This document shows positions 43,242 to 52,238 of a DNA stretch of 64,000 nucleotides, piece after piece; within the stretch, counting starts at the first letter, position 1; every line of letters starts with the position of its first letter. The stretch comes from Calothrix membranacea FACHB-236 (GTDB taxonomy: Bacteria > Cyanobacteriota > Cyanobacteriia > Cyanobacteriales > Nostocaceae). The stretch spans positions 62,001 through 126,000 of the forward strand of contig NZ_JACJPX010000004.1 in NCBI RefSeq assembly GCF_014696315.1, in the 5' to 3' direction. The translations under genes and the position numbers were made by a program. The notes under the pieces are model-generated. The model saw only the letters and a list, made by a program, of their open reading frames with translations. It was not told where the DNA came from and did no database searches.

Positions 43242-43628
43242 ATGGTAGCTAAATTAACTAAGTTATTGTATATGTTAGCTAATATTTTTATCGTTATATT
43301 ATTACTGCCAGGAATTGCCACAGCATTACCAGAGAAGATTAATGCTCAATCTACTTTGGTAATTGCTCAAGCTCCTAACTCATATTCTGAAGGTGATTTA
43401 ACTCCTTTACAGAAACAAAGACTCCAGGCTATAAGGCAACGCAGAAATAAAGAAATTTACGCTGTTTTAAATTCCTCACAACGAGCAAAATTAGCTAAAG
43501 AATTGCATCATGGTACTGACTTTAATCAAGCTTTAGACAAATTGAATTTAAAGTCAGAACAAAAAGAAATGATTCAAGCAATTTTGCATTTTACTAACTT
43601 GAAGATGAAATTTAAGAATAATGGGTAA
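43242..43628 (+). CDS. Small exported protein, Spy/CpxP-like
   Basis: 128 residues. N-terminal signal ('KLLYMLANIFIVILLLPGIATALP'). The mature part is helical and has the LTxxQ-type motif 'LTPLQKQRLQAIRQRRNKEI' and a second related segment 'LNSSQRAKLAKELHHG' and 'LNLKSEQKEMIQAIL'. This is the organisation of Spy/CpxP periplasmic chaperones. In cyanobacteria such proteins are poorly studied. Single gene. Confidence 0.7.
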   Translation: MVAKLTKLLYMLANIFIVILLLPGIATALPEKINAQSTLVIAQAPNSYSEGDLTPLQKQRLQAIRQRRNKEIYAVLNSSQRAKLAKELHHGTDFNQALDKLNLKSEQKEMIQAILHFTNLKMKFKNNG

Positions 43629-43682
43629 TTGGTAATTCTATCCCTTTTCCCCTTTTACCTTTCCCCTTTCCCCTGTTCCCTG

Positions 43683-44864
43683 TTATTCCTGTGACAAACG
43701 TTTAACCGCTTCACCCCCTAATAGTTGATGTGCTTGTTTTAAAATTTGGGGGATTTTATGTGCTTGAGGGCTATTAGCAAGACATAAGCGTAAGTCTAGT
43801 TCGTCTATTTTGTCGGCTTTGTTGCCAGGAAACCAGTGACTAGCATTGCCTAGTAAGTTGTAGCGCATTTTGGCGTAGTCAATCATATCGTAGGCGATCG
43901 CTAAATTCCACAGCCACAATATGACTTGCATATTCACTTGTCCTGGTGTTTGCTCAAAGCTGGGCAAATTTAAGCGCCAGGTTTTTACCCAGTCTTCTCC
44001 CAAAGTAGCGATCGCTTCTGCTTCTAAGCGGGCAATGATTGGCGGTAAAATTTCATCGGCTTGGTCTAGCAAATCTAGGGTTTTCAGGTGTTCGTCAAAG
44101 TCTTGGGGTTTGGATGCACCTAAGCTGAGGGTATGTACTTGGGGATGACTGAGGCAAAATAAATCGTTAAACACCATTGGACTCAAAGGCGCGCACAAAT
44201 CCACTAATTTTTGCGGTGGTTTATATAGCATCCCGCCTTTATCAGATGGGCTAATGATAAATACTCCCATATCGTGCTGAGTTGCAGCTGCAATTGCAGG
44301 CCAATTCCATTGATTAATGTAGTACCAATGCAGATTCACATAATCAAATTGATTGGTATTGATGGCTTCCACAATTACATCTGTAGGGCCGTGGGTAGAA
44401 AAGCCGATAAATCGTACTTTCCCTTCAGCTTGTAACTGTTTTGCTACTTCTAAACAGCCACCAGGACGGATGCTATGGTGCAATGATTCAGCATGATTAA
44501 TGCCATGTAAGCCTAGTAAATCAACATAATCTAGTTGTAGATAGTTTAGCGATCGCTCAAATGTCTCTCTAAATTCCTTAGAATCTTCAACAGGGCTAAC
44601 TTTTGTCTGCACAATCAACTTTTCGCGAGGAAACTTGGGTAATACTTGCCCCAATTGCATTTCCGAAGTGCCATAACCACGGGCAGTTTCGATATGATTA
44701 ATGCCTAAATCCAGCGCCCGGCGAATCGTCGCTTCCAGATGATCCTGCTTATCTTGGGGAATTTCTGCTGGGGAAACATCCTGCCATTTAAACTGGTATC
44801 TCATCCCACCGCAGGAAAATACTGGGATTTGTAATTCTGTGCGTCCAAATCTTCTGTATAGCAT
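43683..44864 (-). CDS. Aldo/keto reductase family protein
   Basis: 393 residues. 'MLYRRFGRTELQIPVFSCGGMR' and 'ALDLGINHIETARGYGTSEMQLG' give the AKR start with the catalytic tyrosine; the usual aspartate is replaced by E ('IETARGYG'). The active-site lysine is in 'LIVQTKVSP' and the histidine in 'VDLLGLHGIN'. 'KVRFIGFSTHGPTDVI' is also typical. The C-terminal 100 residues are an extra helical domain found in longer AKR proteins; the CxxCxxC ferredoxin-like motif of many such proteins is absent. NADPH-dependent carbonyl reduction is expected, substrate unknown. Confidence 0.85.
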   Translation of the reverse strand: MLYRRFGRTELQIPVFSCGGMRYQFKWQDVSPAEIPQDKQDHLEATIRRALDLGINHIETARGYGTSEMQLGQVLPKFPREKLIVQTKVSPVEDSKEFRETFERSLNYLQLDYVDLLGLHGINHAESLHHSIRPGGCLEVAKQLQAEGKVRFIGFSTHGPTDVIVEAINTNQFDYVNLHWYYINQWNWPAIAAATQHDMGVFIISPSDKGGMLYKPPQKLVDLCAPLSPMVFNDLFCLSHPQVHTLSLGASKPQDFDEHLKTLDLLDQADEILPPIIARLEAEAIATLGEDWVKTWRLNLPSFEQTPGQVNMQVILWLWNLAIAYDMIDYAKMRYNLLGNASHWFPGNKADKIDELDLRLCLANSPQAHKIPQILKQAHQLLGGEAVKRLSQE

Positions 44865-44985
44865 TGATGATAGGGGAAGGGGGAATGGGGAAGGGGGAAG
44901 GGGACAGAAAGAAGTTTACAGCAGTTTTTAGGGATTTATATCCCACGTGGATGTGTGTATTTCTGCTACTGGATAATTTTTTAAT

Positions 44986-46464
44986 TCACTCTTTCGCCTT
45001 TTTTCTGTGAAGACATTGCCGGATTTTATCGCATCCTAAAATGAATAAGCCTACTGCTAAACCAAAAAGTAAGCTGTAAGCAATTGATAAGGTAAAGCGG
45101 TTAATCGCTGGGCTTTTAACAAAAGTGAGTAGGCGATCGCTTCCTTGTTCCACTAAAGTGTAACTCGATGCCATAATCCCGCCTGCGCCGATGCCTGTAC
45201 CTACGGCTAAAATGGTAATTTGCAAATTGCGATCGCTCTTTTCTTTCTTATTCTCGGCTAGGCGATCGCTTTTGGTTCTGTCTATTTCTACTCGGCCGCG
45301 AATTGAGGCGATCGCTTTGTCGAGTAAGCTGGAACCATGCGTAAAATAGCCTAGTTCGGCTTTAATCTGTTCTTGGAAGTCGGGACAGTTTTCTAAGCTA
45401 AATTTTTCTAAAAAGCTGATATCTTCATCTTTAACTATGCCGCGAATTTGTTGCAGTCTGTCGGCATAATTGCGCCCATTAATGGCAATTGTGTTTTGAT
45501 ATGCTTCTAGATATCGCAGTAAATTGGCATAGTCTAATGCCATTTTCGGCAGGGTTTTTAATTTATCGCTGAATGATTCTAATTGCTCATCACTTAATAT
45601 TTTATCATCATTCAACTGCTGTAAATTATTAATTTCTTTTTCAATTTTTGCATAATATTTATTTGTGTCTTCGTAAACTTCGCGGCTTTTTTGGAAAGCT
45701 TTGACAACTTTAGCGCGGAAGAAAAATAAATCTAATAGCTGTTCTTGATAACTATTAAACTTTTCATCAGCTTCGGTGTCTTGGAAGAACCAAACTAAAA
45801 TATGGTGGTAATTTGTGAGTTGACTAAAAAGACCATATTCAAAAATAGGGTTATTAAATAAAGTGGCTGAACGGGCAAATGGGGGAATTGGGTAATTGTT
45901 GGGAAAGAAAGCTTTGAGACAATCATCAGCCAGATTTTTTAAGGCTTTTTGGTCTTGGGGGTCTTGTTCTGATGACAACCAAGCCGTAATAATTAAAGTT
46001 TCACCGAGAAAGTTACTGCCTGTTAACAGTAAACAATTATCGGGATTTAGCTGGCGGAAAATGTGAATTTCTACGTCTTCAGTGCGTTGATCATTTTCAT
46101 CAGTTTCAGGGACGCGAAAATTTAGCCACAAGCCATAACTATCATAAAGTCTCAGGGGATAGGCAAATCCTTTAATTAATAGCGAGTTTGACTGACTGTC
46201 TACTATGATTTCCCCAGAGAAAGGGGCTAATTCCATCTGTTTATCATCTTTGATTAAACTAACAGTAGGATTATCCGGCTCTTTTTCTAAGTCTAGCCAT
46301 TGCATCAAATCAAATTTTTGCTGCCAGATTTTGTGGATGATTTGATTACACTGTTCCCACAGCCAATGTTTATCCTTAACATCTGCATCATTGCCAGATT
46401 CGGCACTATGTTGCAGAGAAAAGGCGAATAAATGTACATTGGGCGCGTAGACTTTAGGAATCAT
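44986..46464 (-). CDS. CATRA-type membrane protein of a predicted conflict system
   Basis: 492 residues. The N-terminal domain (about 1-215) has 'PNVHLFAFSLQHSA', 'HWLWEQCNQIIHKIWQ', 'GFAYPLRLYDSYGLWLNFRV' and 'GSNFLGETLIITAWLSSEQ', which I recall from CATRA-N ('caspase and TPR repeat-associated') proteins. A helical, partly coiled-coil region follows (235-400), then two C-terminal membrane helices ('ITILAVGTGIGAGGIMASSY' and 'FTLSIAYSLLFGLAVGLFIL') and a basic tail. It is encoded with a small protein and a TPR-CHAT protease. In such systems the membrane part is thought to be the effector and the CHAT protease the trigger; this is inference. Confidence 0.65.
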   Translation of the reverse strand: MIPKVYAPNVHLFAFSLQHSAESGNDADVKDKHWLWEQCNQIIHKIWQQKFDLMQWLDLEKEPDNPTVSLIKDDKQMELAPFSGEIIVDSQSNSLLIKGFAYPLRLYDSYGLWLNFRVPETDENDQRTEDVEIHIFRQLNPDNCLLLTGSNFLGETLIITAWLSSEQDPQDQKALKNLADDCLKAFFPNNYPIPPFARSATLFNNPIFEYGLFSQLTNYHHILVWFFQDTEADEKFNSYQEQLLDLFFFRAKVVKAFQKSREVYEDTNKYYAKIEKEINNLQQLNDDKILSDEQLESFSDKLKTLPKMALDYANLLRYLEAYQNTIAINGRNYADRLQQIRGIVKDEDISFLEKFSLENCPDFQEQIKAELGYFTHGSSLLDKAIASIRGRVEIDRTKSDRLAENKKEKSDRNLQITILAVGTGIGAGGIMASSYTLVEQGSDRLLTFVKSPAINRFTLSIAYSLLFGLAVGLFILGCDKIRQCLHRKKAKE

Positions 46465-46479
46465 TTAAACACTGCTTGG

Positions 46480-46836
46480 TTCAGGATTTTCAACTCGGAA
46501 TTTGGTTTGGGAAAAGGTGAAAGGGTAATACGAATCTCATGTGAAGTTTCACATATTTAGATCCCCCTAAATCCCCCTTCAAAAGGGGGACTTTTCCGGT
46601 TACCCCCTTTTTAAGCTACGGTGTACACACATCTCTGGGCTAGTGCAGAATGTGGGTTAGATCCCCCTAAATCCCCCTTAAAAAGGGGGACTTTGATTCT
46701 TTTCCCCCCTTAAAAAAGGGGGGCTAGGGGGGATCGAATTCTATACAGCTTCATGAAGAACTGGTATCAGGGTAAAAGGTTTTTTATTTCCCCCTTCTCC
46801 CTTCCCCTTTTACCCTTCCCCAAAAAGTATTGAACT
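46480..46836. repeat. Nested C/G-run inverted repeats between the cluster's first two genes
   Basis: Three related hairpins built from CCCCCTAAATCCCCC and GGGGGACTTT-type pieces (46560-46590, 46659-46695 and 46704-46737). Such 'CCCCC...GGGGG' palindromes are abundant dispersed elements in Nostocales. A CCCTTTTACCC stretch follows. No gene. Confidence 0.8.
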
Positions 46837-47193
46837 TCATTTTGGCTTAGATTCTGTTGTGGCTTCTGCCTGGGGTGTATTTTGTCGCTCATCAATAATA
46901 CGCTGATAATCTGGGAATTGGTTGATTAAGGTTCCTTCTTGGTTTGCGGGATTGCGTTTTTTAATAGTAATTTCTCTAGCGGTAAATAGCACGGCATCTC
47001 TGATATCTGGATATTGCTTATACCAAGCGATAATGGCATCCGATGCTACTGAGAGAGGTTGATTTTCTAATGCTTGTAGGGTTTGCTTGATTGATGATAA
47101 ATCGGCTTGGCTTTGTGGATCAAAAACAAATTCTTGCTCTTGGACGACTTCCAAGAAAGCCTCAACAATATTCTGATCTTCATCTGTTGCCAT
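46837..47193 (-). CDS. Small protein of the CHAT cluster, CATRA-associated small protein-like
   Basis: 118 residues from the ATG at 47191-47193 (MATDEDQNIVEAFLEV); six further upstream codons are in frame. It is acidic and helical: 'QADLSSIKQTLQALENQPLS', 'VASDAIIAWYKQYPDIRDAV'. Predicted conflict systems of the CATRA type include a short protein (CATASP) between the CATRA protein and the CHAT protease; position and size fit. Sequence identification alone is weak. The C-terminal tail, 'RQNTPQAEATTESKPK', looks disordered. Confidence 0.55.
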   Translation of the reverse strand: MATDEDQNIVEAFLEVVQEQEFVFDPQSQADLSSIKQTLQALENQPLSVASDAIIAWYKQYPDIRDAVLFTAREITIKKRNPANQEGTLINQFPDYQRIIDERQNTPQAEATTESKPK

Positions 47194-47224
47194 GATTGTT
47201 ACCTCCACCAAGATTTATATTTTA

Positions 47225-47328
47225 AATTTGAATCGTAGGGTGTGTTACGCCGCAGGCTAACGCACCGCCTTCACCCAATAACATAATTGGTGCGTTACCC
47301 TGTCGCGATAACACAGCCTACCGAGATT
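47225..47328. repeat. Dispersed 'GGTGCGTTA...' inverted repeats
   Basis: Two oppositely oriented copies: GTAGGGTGTGTTACGCCGC and, after 47285, TTGGTGCGTTACCCTGTCGC with CACAGCCTACCGA. They occupy most of the short gap between the small protein gene and the CHAT gene. Confidence 0.75.
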
Positions 47329-50190
47329 TTAATGTCCAATGGCGCAAAAGCCAGCCCAAGCAGCAGGTTTACCAAAGGGTTTATCGTTGGGATTTGCAGA
47401 TTCATAGTGTTTAATTAACCGACTTAGAATTGTTTGCTTATTTTCTTCGCTGATATTTGGGTGTTGTTCTGTCCACTGAATTAAATCGGGTTGGGTAGCG
47501 TGGCGTAACCAAGACTGGGCTGCACAAAGGGCTTGGGCAACGGGGAGAGATGACAGATTATCGTAAAATCGAATCATTAATAAGGCTGTGACAAAGTCAT
47601 CTACTGACCACAAACTACTGACTACGCTAGAACTGCCGGCTTTGAGAAACCCACTCGGTAAACCAATATATTCATCGCTGGTACTGTCGGGGTTGGTGAG
47701 TGCAGTTTCGCAGGCGGAAAGGGTGACGAGGCGGCATTCTGGTAAGTTGAGATTAAAAATATCTGGTAGGGTGAGGCATTTTTCTAAGTCAATGGTGTTA
47801 CCATCTGCTAATCTTCGCTCGCGTTGCTGAGAATTAGTATTGGCACTCATGGCGGAAAGGCTAGAATCAGCTAGGGCGATCGCAGAATTTACAGGGAATT
47901 CAATATCAAAATAGCCGTGACAAGAAAAGTGAACTACTTGCACATCACGAAAACTATCAACAGTTTGTAATAAAGCTGGTTTAGTGGCTTGTTGTTTTTG
48001 TAAAACGGTTGTGGGGTGAAACTGACGCTGAATTGTTTCCACTTCCAGATTGGTATAAATCAGGTTGTCGTTGGGGTCTTGAATCGCGAATAAACTTGAT
48101 TGTGGTTGATATTCCCGTTTTTTGGCAAACTTCAACAGCTGACAACTGGGTGCATATCTCACACCAAGGGGGAATTTGTCTAAGAGATGAAGTGATGGGG
48201 AGGATGGGGAGGAAAATACTCCCTCATCTCCCTCATCTCCCTCATCTCCCTCATCTCCCCCTAGGGGTAAAGCGTGAAGCGGTAATAAATGTAGGAAGCG
48301 ATGGGGAACGAGAATTAAAGCTTGGCAGGTTTCGGGAACTAAAGCGAGAACATCATTAATATGTAGGATATCTGCTAATTCTTGGAGTTTTGCAGTTAGC
48401 TGATATCGCCACCGGGGTTTTTCTTTGTTGTAACTTTCCAGATATTCATCAAACCAATTTTTTAAAGCTTGCAAATCTTCAGCTGTTGATTGCCATATTT
48501 GGGGTGTTTGGTTTTGGCGGGTGATAATGAAAGCCCGGAAGCAATCATTAAATAGATACCATTGCACAATAGCGGTTTGGTTATCTAACAGCCTGGGAAT
48601 TTCGGCAAACTCAATTTGTTTACCAGTCACCTGTTCAATTAACTGCTTGCGTTGTTGGCGCAGTTGGTTAAGCTGTGTTCGTTCTGGGTTTTCTGTGGCT
48701 GCTAGACGGCGCTTTTCTGTGGCAATTTCTTGTTCTAGCTGTTGCAGTTGTGGTGAACCTTGATTTATCAGCAGTTCCACCAAGTTACGGGTTTTGCTGC
48801 GTTCAATATATTCCACCGCCTGGTCATAGTATTCTAACTTCAGACAAACTTCCACCATGCGGCTGTAAATCCTGTTGTATTCTTCAGCTAGTTTTTGTTT
48901 GACATCATCGCCAGAGACAATTTCACCCCGCAGGAATTCTACTGTGTTAATGGCAGATTTAAAAATGTCGTAAGCATCTGCAAAGCGTTCTGCATCTATA
49001 TAAGCCAAGCCCAAATTGAAGGCAGTATCAGCATGGCTTTGAGGCAAAGCCTCACGGGTGCGAACTAATAAAGCCTGTTGGAAGGATTGGATGGCTAGTT
49101 TTAAATTCTCTGTTTTCTCCCCTTTGATGCGGTATCTGTAAGCATTGCCCAGGTTGTTTTGCGTCAGTGCCCAATCGATGGGAAAGCGATCACGAGTGCG
49201 AACTAATAAAGCCTGTTGGTAGAATTGGATGGCCATCTCTAAATTCTCTGCTTTCTCCCCTTTGATGCGGTATCTGTAAGCAGCACCCAGGTTGTGTTGC
49301 GTCATTGCCCAATCGATGGGAAAGCGATCGCGGGTGTATTCCAATAAAGCCTGTTGGAAGGATTGGATGGCTAGTTCTAAATTCTCTGCTTTCTCCCCTT
49401 TGATGCGGTTAGAGTAAGCAATGCCCAGGTTGTTTTGCGTCATTGCCCATTGGATGGGAAAGCGATCACGGGTGCGAACTAACAAAGCATCTTGGAAGGA
49501 TTGGATGGCTAGTTCTAAATTCTCTGCCTCTTCCCCTTTGATGCGGTTCCAGTATGCCAAGCCCAGATTGTTTTGCGTCCTTGCCCATTCGTAAGGAAAG
49601 CGATCGCGGGTGTATTCTAATAAAGCCTGTTGGAAAGATTGGATGGCTTGTTCTAAATTCTCTGCCTTCTCCTCTTTGATGCGGTTAGAGTAAGCTGCGC
49701 CCAGGTTGTTTTGCGTCATTGCCCATTCGTAAGGAAAGTGATCGCGGGTGTATTCTAATAAAGCCTGTTGGTAGGATTGGATGGCTAGTTCTAAATTCTC
49801 TGCCTTTTCCCCTTTGATGCGGTTAGAGTAAGCATTGCCCAAGTTGTTTTGCGTCATTGCCCAATCGATGGGAAAGCGATCACGGGTAAAAACTGTGAGG
49901 GCGATTTCATAACCTGTAATGGCAATTTCCAGATTATTTGCCTGGTTCCCTAAGGGAAAGTCCCACAACAGATTACTGAAATTGATAATAACGTTTGCAA
50001 TGCCTTGTACTTTTTCTGTCTCTAAGTTTGCCAGAGTTACTGTTGCCCAATTGCGTAAAACTTGGGCAAATTCCATATCCAGCAGTTCATGCTTGGCTTG
50101 CAGCAATGGGTAATTCACCTCATTATTGCCGTTGCTTTCTACTGTCGCCTTGAGTACCTGCAATAAAAATTCAAGCCGGGGGTTAGACAT
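47329..50190 (-). CDS. TPR-CHAT protease with near-identical TPR units
   Basis: 953 residues. After an N-terminal helical part (1-95) there are about six TPR-like units of 46 residues, each close to 'NNLGNAYSNRIKGEKAENLE', 'LAIQSFQQALLEYTRDRFP', nearly identical even at DNA level (138-bp period). Two more TPRs and a coiled coil ('LEQEIATEKRRLAATENPER') lead to a CHAT domain (about 640-953) with catalytic H in 'VVHFSCHGYFD' and C in 'LVTLSACETALTN'. A DEGDEGDEGDEG insert in the domain is coded by a 9-bp simple repeat (48220-48260). No signal peptide, so cytoplasmic. Last acting part of the three-gene cluster from 44986; first in transcription order. Confidence 0.88.
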   Translation of the reverse strand: MSNPRLEFLLQVLKATVESNGNNEVNYPLLQAKHELLDMEFAQVLRNWATVTLANLETEKVQGIANVIINFSNLLWDFPLGNQANNLEIAITGYEIALTVFTRDRFPIDWAMTQNNLGNAYSNRIKGEKAENLELAIQSYQQALLEYTRDHFPYEWAMTQNNLGAAYSNRIKEEKAENLEQAIQSFQQALLEYTRDRFPYEWARTQNNLGLAYWNRIKGEEAENLELAIQSFQDALLVRTRDRFPIQWAMTQNNLGIAYSNRIKGEKAENLELAIQSFQQALLEYTRDRFPIDWAMTQHNLGAAYRYRIKGEKAENLEMAIQFYQQALLVRTRDRFPIDWALTQNNLGNAYRYRIKGEKTENLKLAIQSFQQALLVRTREALPQSHADTAFNLGLAYIDAERFADAYDIFKSAINTVEFLRGEIVSGDDVKQKLAEEYNRIYSRMVEVCLKLEYYDQAVEYIERSKTRNLVELLINQGSPQLQQLEQEIATEKRRLAATENPERTQLNQLRQQRKQLIEQVTGKQIEFAEIPRLLDNQTAIVQWYLFNDCFRAFIITRQNQTPQIWQSTAEDLQALKNWFDEYLESYNKEKPRWRYQLTAKLQELADILHINDVLALVPETCQALILVPHRFLHLLPLHALPLGGDEGDEGDEGDEGVFSSPSSPSLHLLDKFPLGVRYAPSCQLLKFAKKREYQPQSSLFAIQDPNDNLIYTNLEVETIQRQFHPTTVLQKQQATKPALLQTVDSFRDVQVVHFSCHGYFDIEFPVNSAIALADSSLSAMSANTNSQQRERRLADGNTIDLEKCLTLPDIFNLNLPECRLVTLSACETALTNPDSTSDEYIGLPSGFLKAGSSSVVSSLWSVDDFVTALLMIRFYDNLSSLPVAQALCAAQSWLRHATQPDLIQWTEQHPNISEENKQTILSRLIKHYESANPNDKPFGKPAAWAGFCAIGH

Positions 50191-50505
50191 AGGGTTTATC
50201 TACACCTCGTTGTCTACAGATGAGGATAATCCTAGCTTCGAGGCTATTTTACGGCTAATTATTTGGCAGAAATTCCCCAGCATTAGTTTTTACCCTATTT
50301 TGCCGCACTTTGCGTATTTATATATATTATTCAATCTAATTCGTAATTAAAGAACTTTCAGAAATTAATAGGGCTTACGCAACGCCGTGTCATTGCGACC
50401 GAAACGAACTTTAGGGAAGCAATCCCAGCGTCAGGGTAGATTACTTTGCGATCGCTCGTCATGACGGAGTTACGTTATTTTTGCGTAAATCCTAATTAAA
50501 TTAAT
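50191..50505. other. Upstream region of the CHAT cluster with a dispersed repeat
   Basis: The stretch 50371-50493 is a dispersed repeat: 'GGGCTTACGCAACGCC..CATTGCGACCGAAACG' ending near 'TTTTTGCGTAAATCCTAAT', with terminal inverted ACGCAA/TTGCGT. This resembles a miniature element. The cluster promoter is probably between 50200 and 50360. Confidence 0.5.
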
Positions 50506-50650
50506 GAGGTTATTTTCCTCGTGAATGAGGCTCAGAAGCTCGTGAATGAGGTTATTTTCCTCGTGAACGAGGCTCAGAAGTTCATTAATGAGGTTATTTT
50601 CCTCGTGAATGAGGCTCAGAAGCTCGTGAATGAGGTTATTTTCCTCATTA
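50506..50650. repeat. 42-bp minisatellite array, about 3.5 units
   Basis: GAGGTTATTTTCCTCGTGAA starts at 50506 and 50548 with close variants at 50590 and 50632, exactly 42 bases apart. Each unit is two 21-base halves that share GAGG at the start and CTCGTGAAT at the end. GAGG and CCTC are also complementary, giving small hairpins in each half. Confidence 0.95.
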
Positions 50651-51252
50651 AACAGTAAATATACTGAAGAAAATGTTTGAAAAGTCCTCTAGTTGGTAGC
50701 AAAAAGTTTGAGATACCCTATTATCTCAGCTACTTTGTACCATCTTGGGAATCACCAAGGGCGCAGTCATCCCGCCTGGGAATGAATGATGATGCTGTTG
50801 GTCAATTAATTGAGGGGTATAACCTCCATTACCAAAACCTTCGCTTTGTGTTGTTCTCCCGCCCTGCAATGAATTGCGGGCTAATAGACAAAGTGCATTC
50901 AAACGCACTGAAAATATTCAATTGATGGGTCAAACCACCCAGTTGATTCGCCAACAGTCGTCATTAACTGCGTACATCAGCACGCATGAAAATATCTCTT
51001 TCCAGTGAACAGTCATCCGTCAACTGTCAACACTATTTACAAGTCAGTATCATGAATTCCCAGGCTAATAAATAAAGTCTACTGAAGTAGACTCAGCTAC
51101 ATCTAAATATTTCAGTCCACTTGAGTGGACTTAGACTATTAGCCCTGAACTTCAGTTCTGGGCGGGATAACGGTTAGTGCGATTCATTTTTCAAGCAACC
51201 TCAAAGCGATCGCTTTGTTGCAAAATAATACTTACTGAGTAAACATCAGCCC
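50651..51252. other. Gene-free region with palindromic repeats
   Basis: A pair of palindromes at 51078-51092 (AGTCTACTGAAGTAGACT) and 51117-51133 (AGTCCACTTGAGTGGACT), followed by 'TATTAGCCCTGAACTTCAG', is a frequent Nostocales intergenic repeat. A small frame at 50677-50925 has no ribosome-binding site and is not called. No other feature. Confidence 0.55.
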
Positions 51253-52101
51253 TTGAGTTACGATAACACCTGCAAATACCTCGCAGAAACCTACCCAGCC
51301 GATTTTTCCAGATGGCTACTTGCGTCTGAAACTTCAGATATCCAAGTACTTAAAACCGAACTAACTCTGGAACCCATTCCCGCTGATTCTGTCACCTTTC
51401 TGCAAATCGCCAATCAAATCCTGCATTTAGAGTTTCAAACTTCACCCAAATCCACACCACCCCTTGACTTTCGGATGCTGGATTACTACACCAGATTGAA
51501 ACGTCAATATTGGTGTGAGATTCAGCAGGTACTCATTTTTCTGCAATTTACATCTTCAGAAATTGCTTATCAAACTCAATATGTAGATACCAACACCATA
51601 CATAAATACCGCGTCATTCGCCTCTGGGAAGAAGATCCCACACCTTTGCTAGCTAACCCCGCACTTTTACCCCTGGCGACATTAGCGCAAAGTAACTCAC
51701 CAGAAGACTTATTACAGCAAGTAGCGACTGCTGTAGATATGATTGAAGAAACAGATGAGCGACAGAATATATCAGCTTGCGTACAACTTCTAGCTGGTTT
51801 GCGGTTTGACAAAAGTTTAATTACACAGCTTTTTCGAGAGGATATTATGCAAGAATCTGTGATTTACCAGGATATTTTGCAGAAGGGATTGCAACAGGGA
51901 GAAGAACGAGGAAAGAAACAAGAGGCGTTACAACTGGTTCTGCGTCTTGTGACACGCCGTTTAGGTGCAATTGAACCGCAAACAGAACAGCAGATTCGCG
52001 CTTTAGCGATCGCTCAATTAGAAGATTTAGCCGAGGCGTTGTTAGATTTCACTAGCCAAGCTGATTTAGCCAATTACCTCACAAATATCTCCCCAGCTTA
52101 A
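51253..52101 (+). CDS. Rpn-family PD-(D/E)XK nuclease/putative transposase relative
   Basis: 282 residues with a TTG start (no in-frame ATG precedes it). 'YDNTCKYLAETYPADFSRWLL' and the nuclease core 'QILHLEFQTSPKSTPPLDFRML' (E-x-Q instead of E-x-K, as in Rpn proteins), then 'DYYTRLKRQYWCEIQQVLIFL'. The C-terminus from about 215 contains 'LQQGEERGKKQEALQLVLRLVTRRLG' and 'IRALAIAQLEDLAEALLDF', the DUF4351 tail. Rpn nucleases promote RecA-independent recombination in E. coli. Single-copy context without terminal repeats suggests a chromosomal gene, not an active transposon. Confidence 0.82.
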   Translation: MSYDNTCKYLAETYPADFSRWLLASETSDIQVLKTELTLEPIPADSVTFLQIANQILHLEFQTSPKSTPPLDFRMLDYYTRLKRQYWCEIQQVLIFLQFTSSEIAYQTQYVDTNTIHKYRVIRLWEEDPTPLLANPALLPLATLAQSNSPEDLLQQVATAVDMIEETDERQNISACVQLLAGLRFDKSLITQLFREDIMQESVIYQDILQKGLQQGEERGKKQEALQLVLRLVTRRLGAIEPQTEQQIRALAIAQLEDLAEALLDFTSQADLANYLTNISPA

Positions 52102-52238
52102 CCAGATACAGGAAAATAAGCGATCGCCTGAATAATTGAATAAGGCGATCGCTTGATTTTTAAGATATTCGCTACACAGTTTAAGTTTTTTGACTAAAAC
52201 AATAAAATTAAGGAAAACATTGAGGTATCGACTCAAAT

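Noticed and set aside
47588-49000. Plus-strand frames opposite the CHAT gene
   Set aside because: They are shadows of a strongly supported minus-strand gene and contain no family motifs.
51253-52101. Rpn-like gene as an active insertion sequence
   Set aside because: No terminal inverted repeats or target duplications flank it, and the nuclease core is of the Rpn type with the DUF4351 tail.
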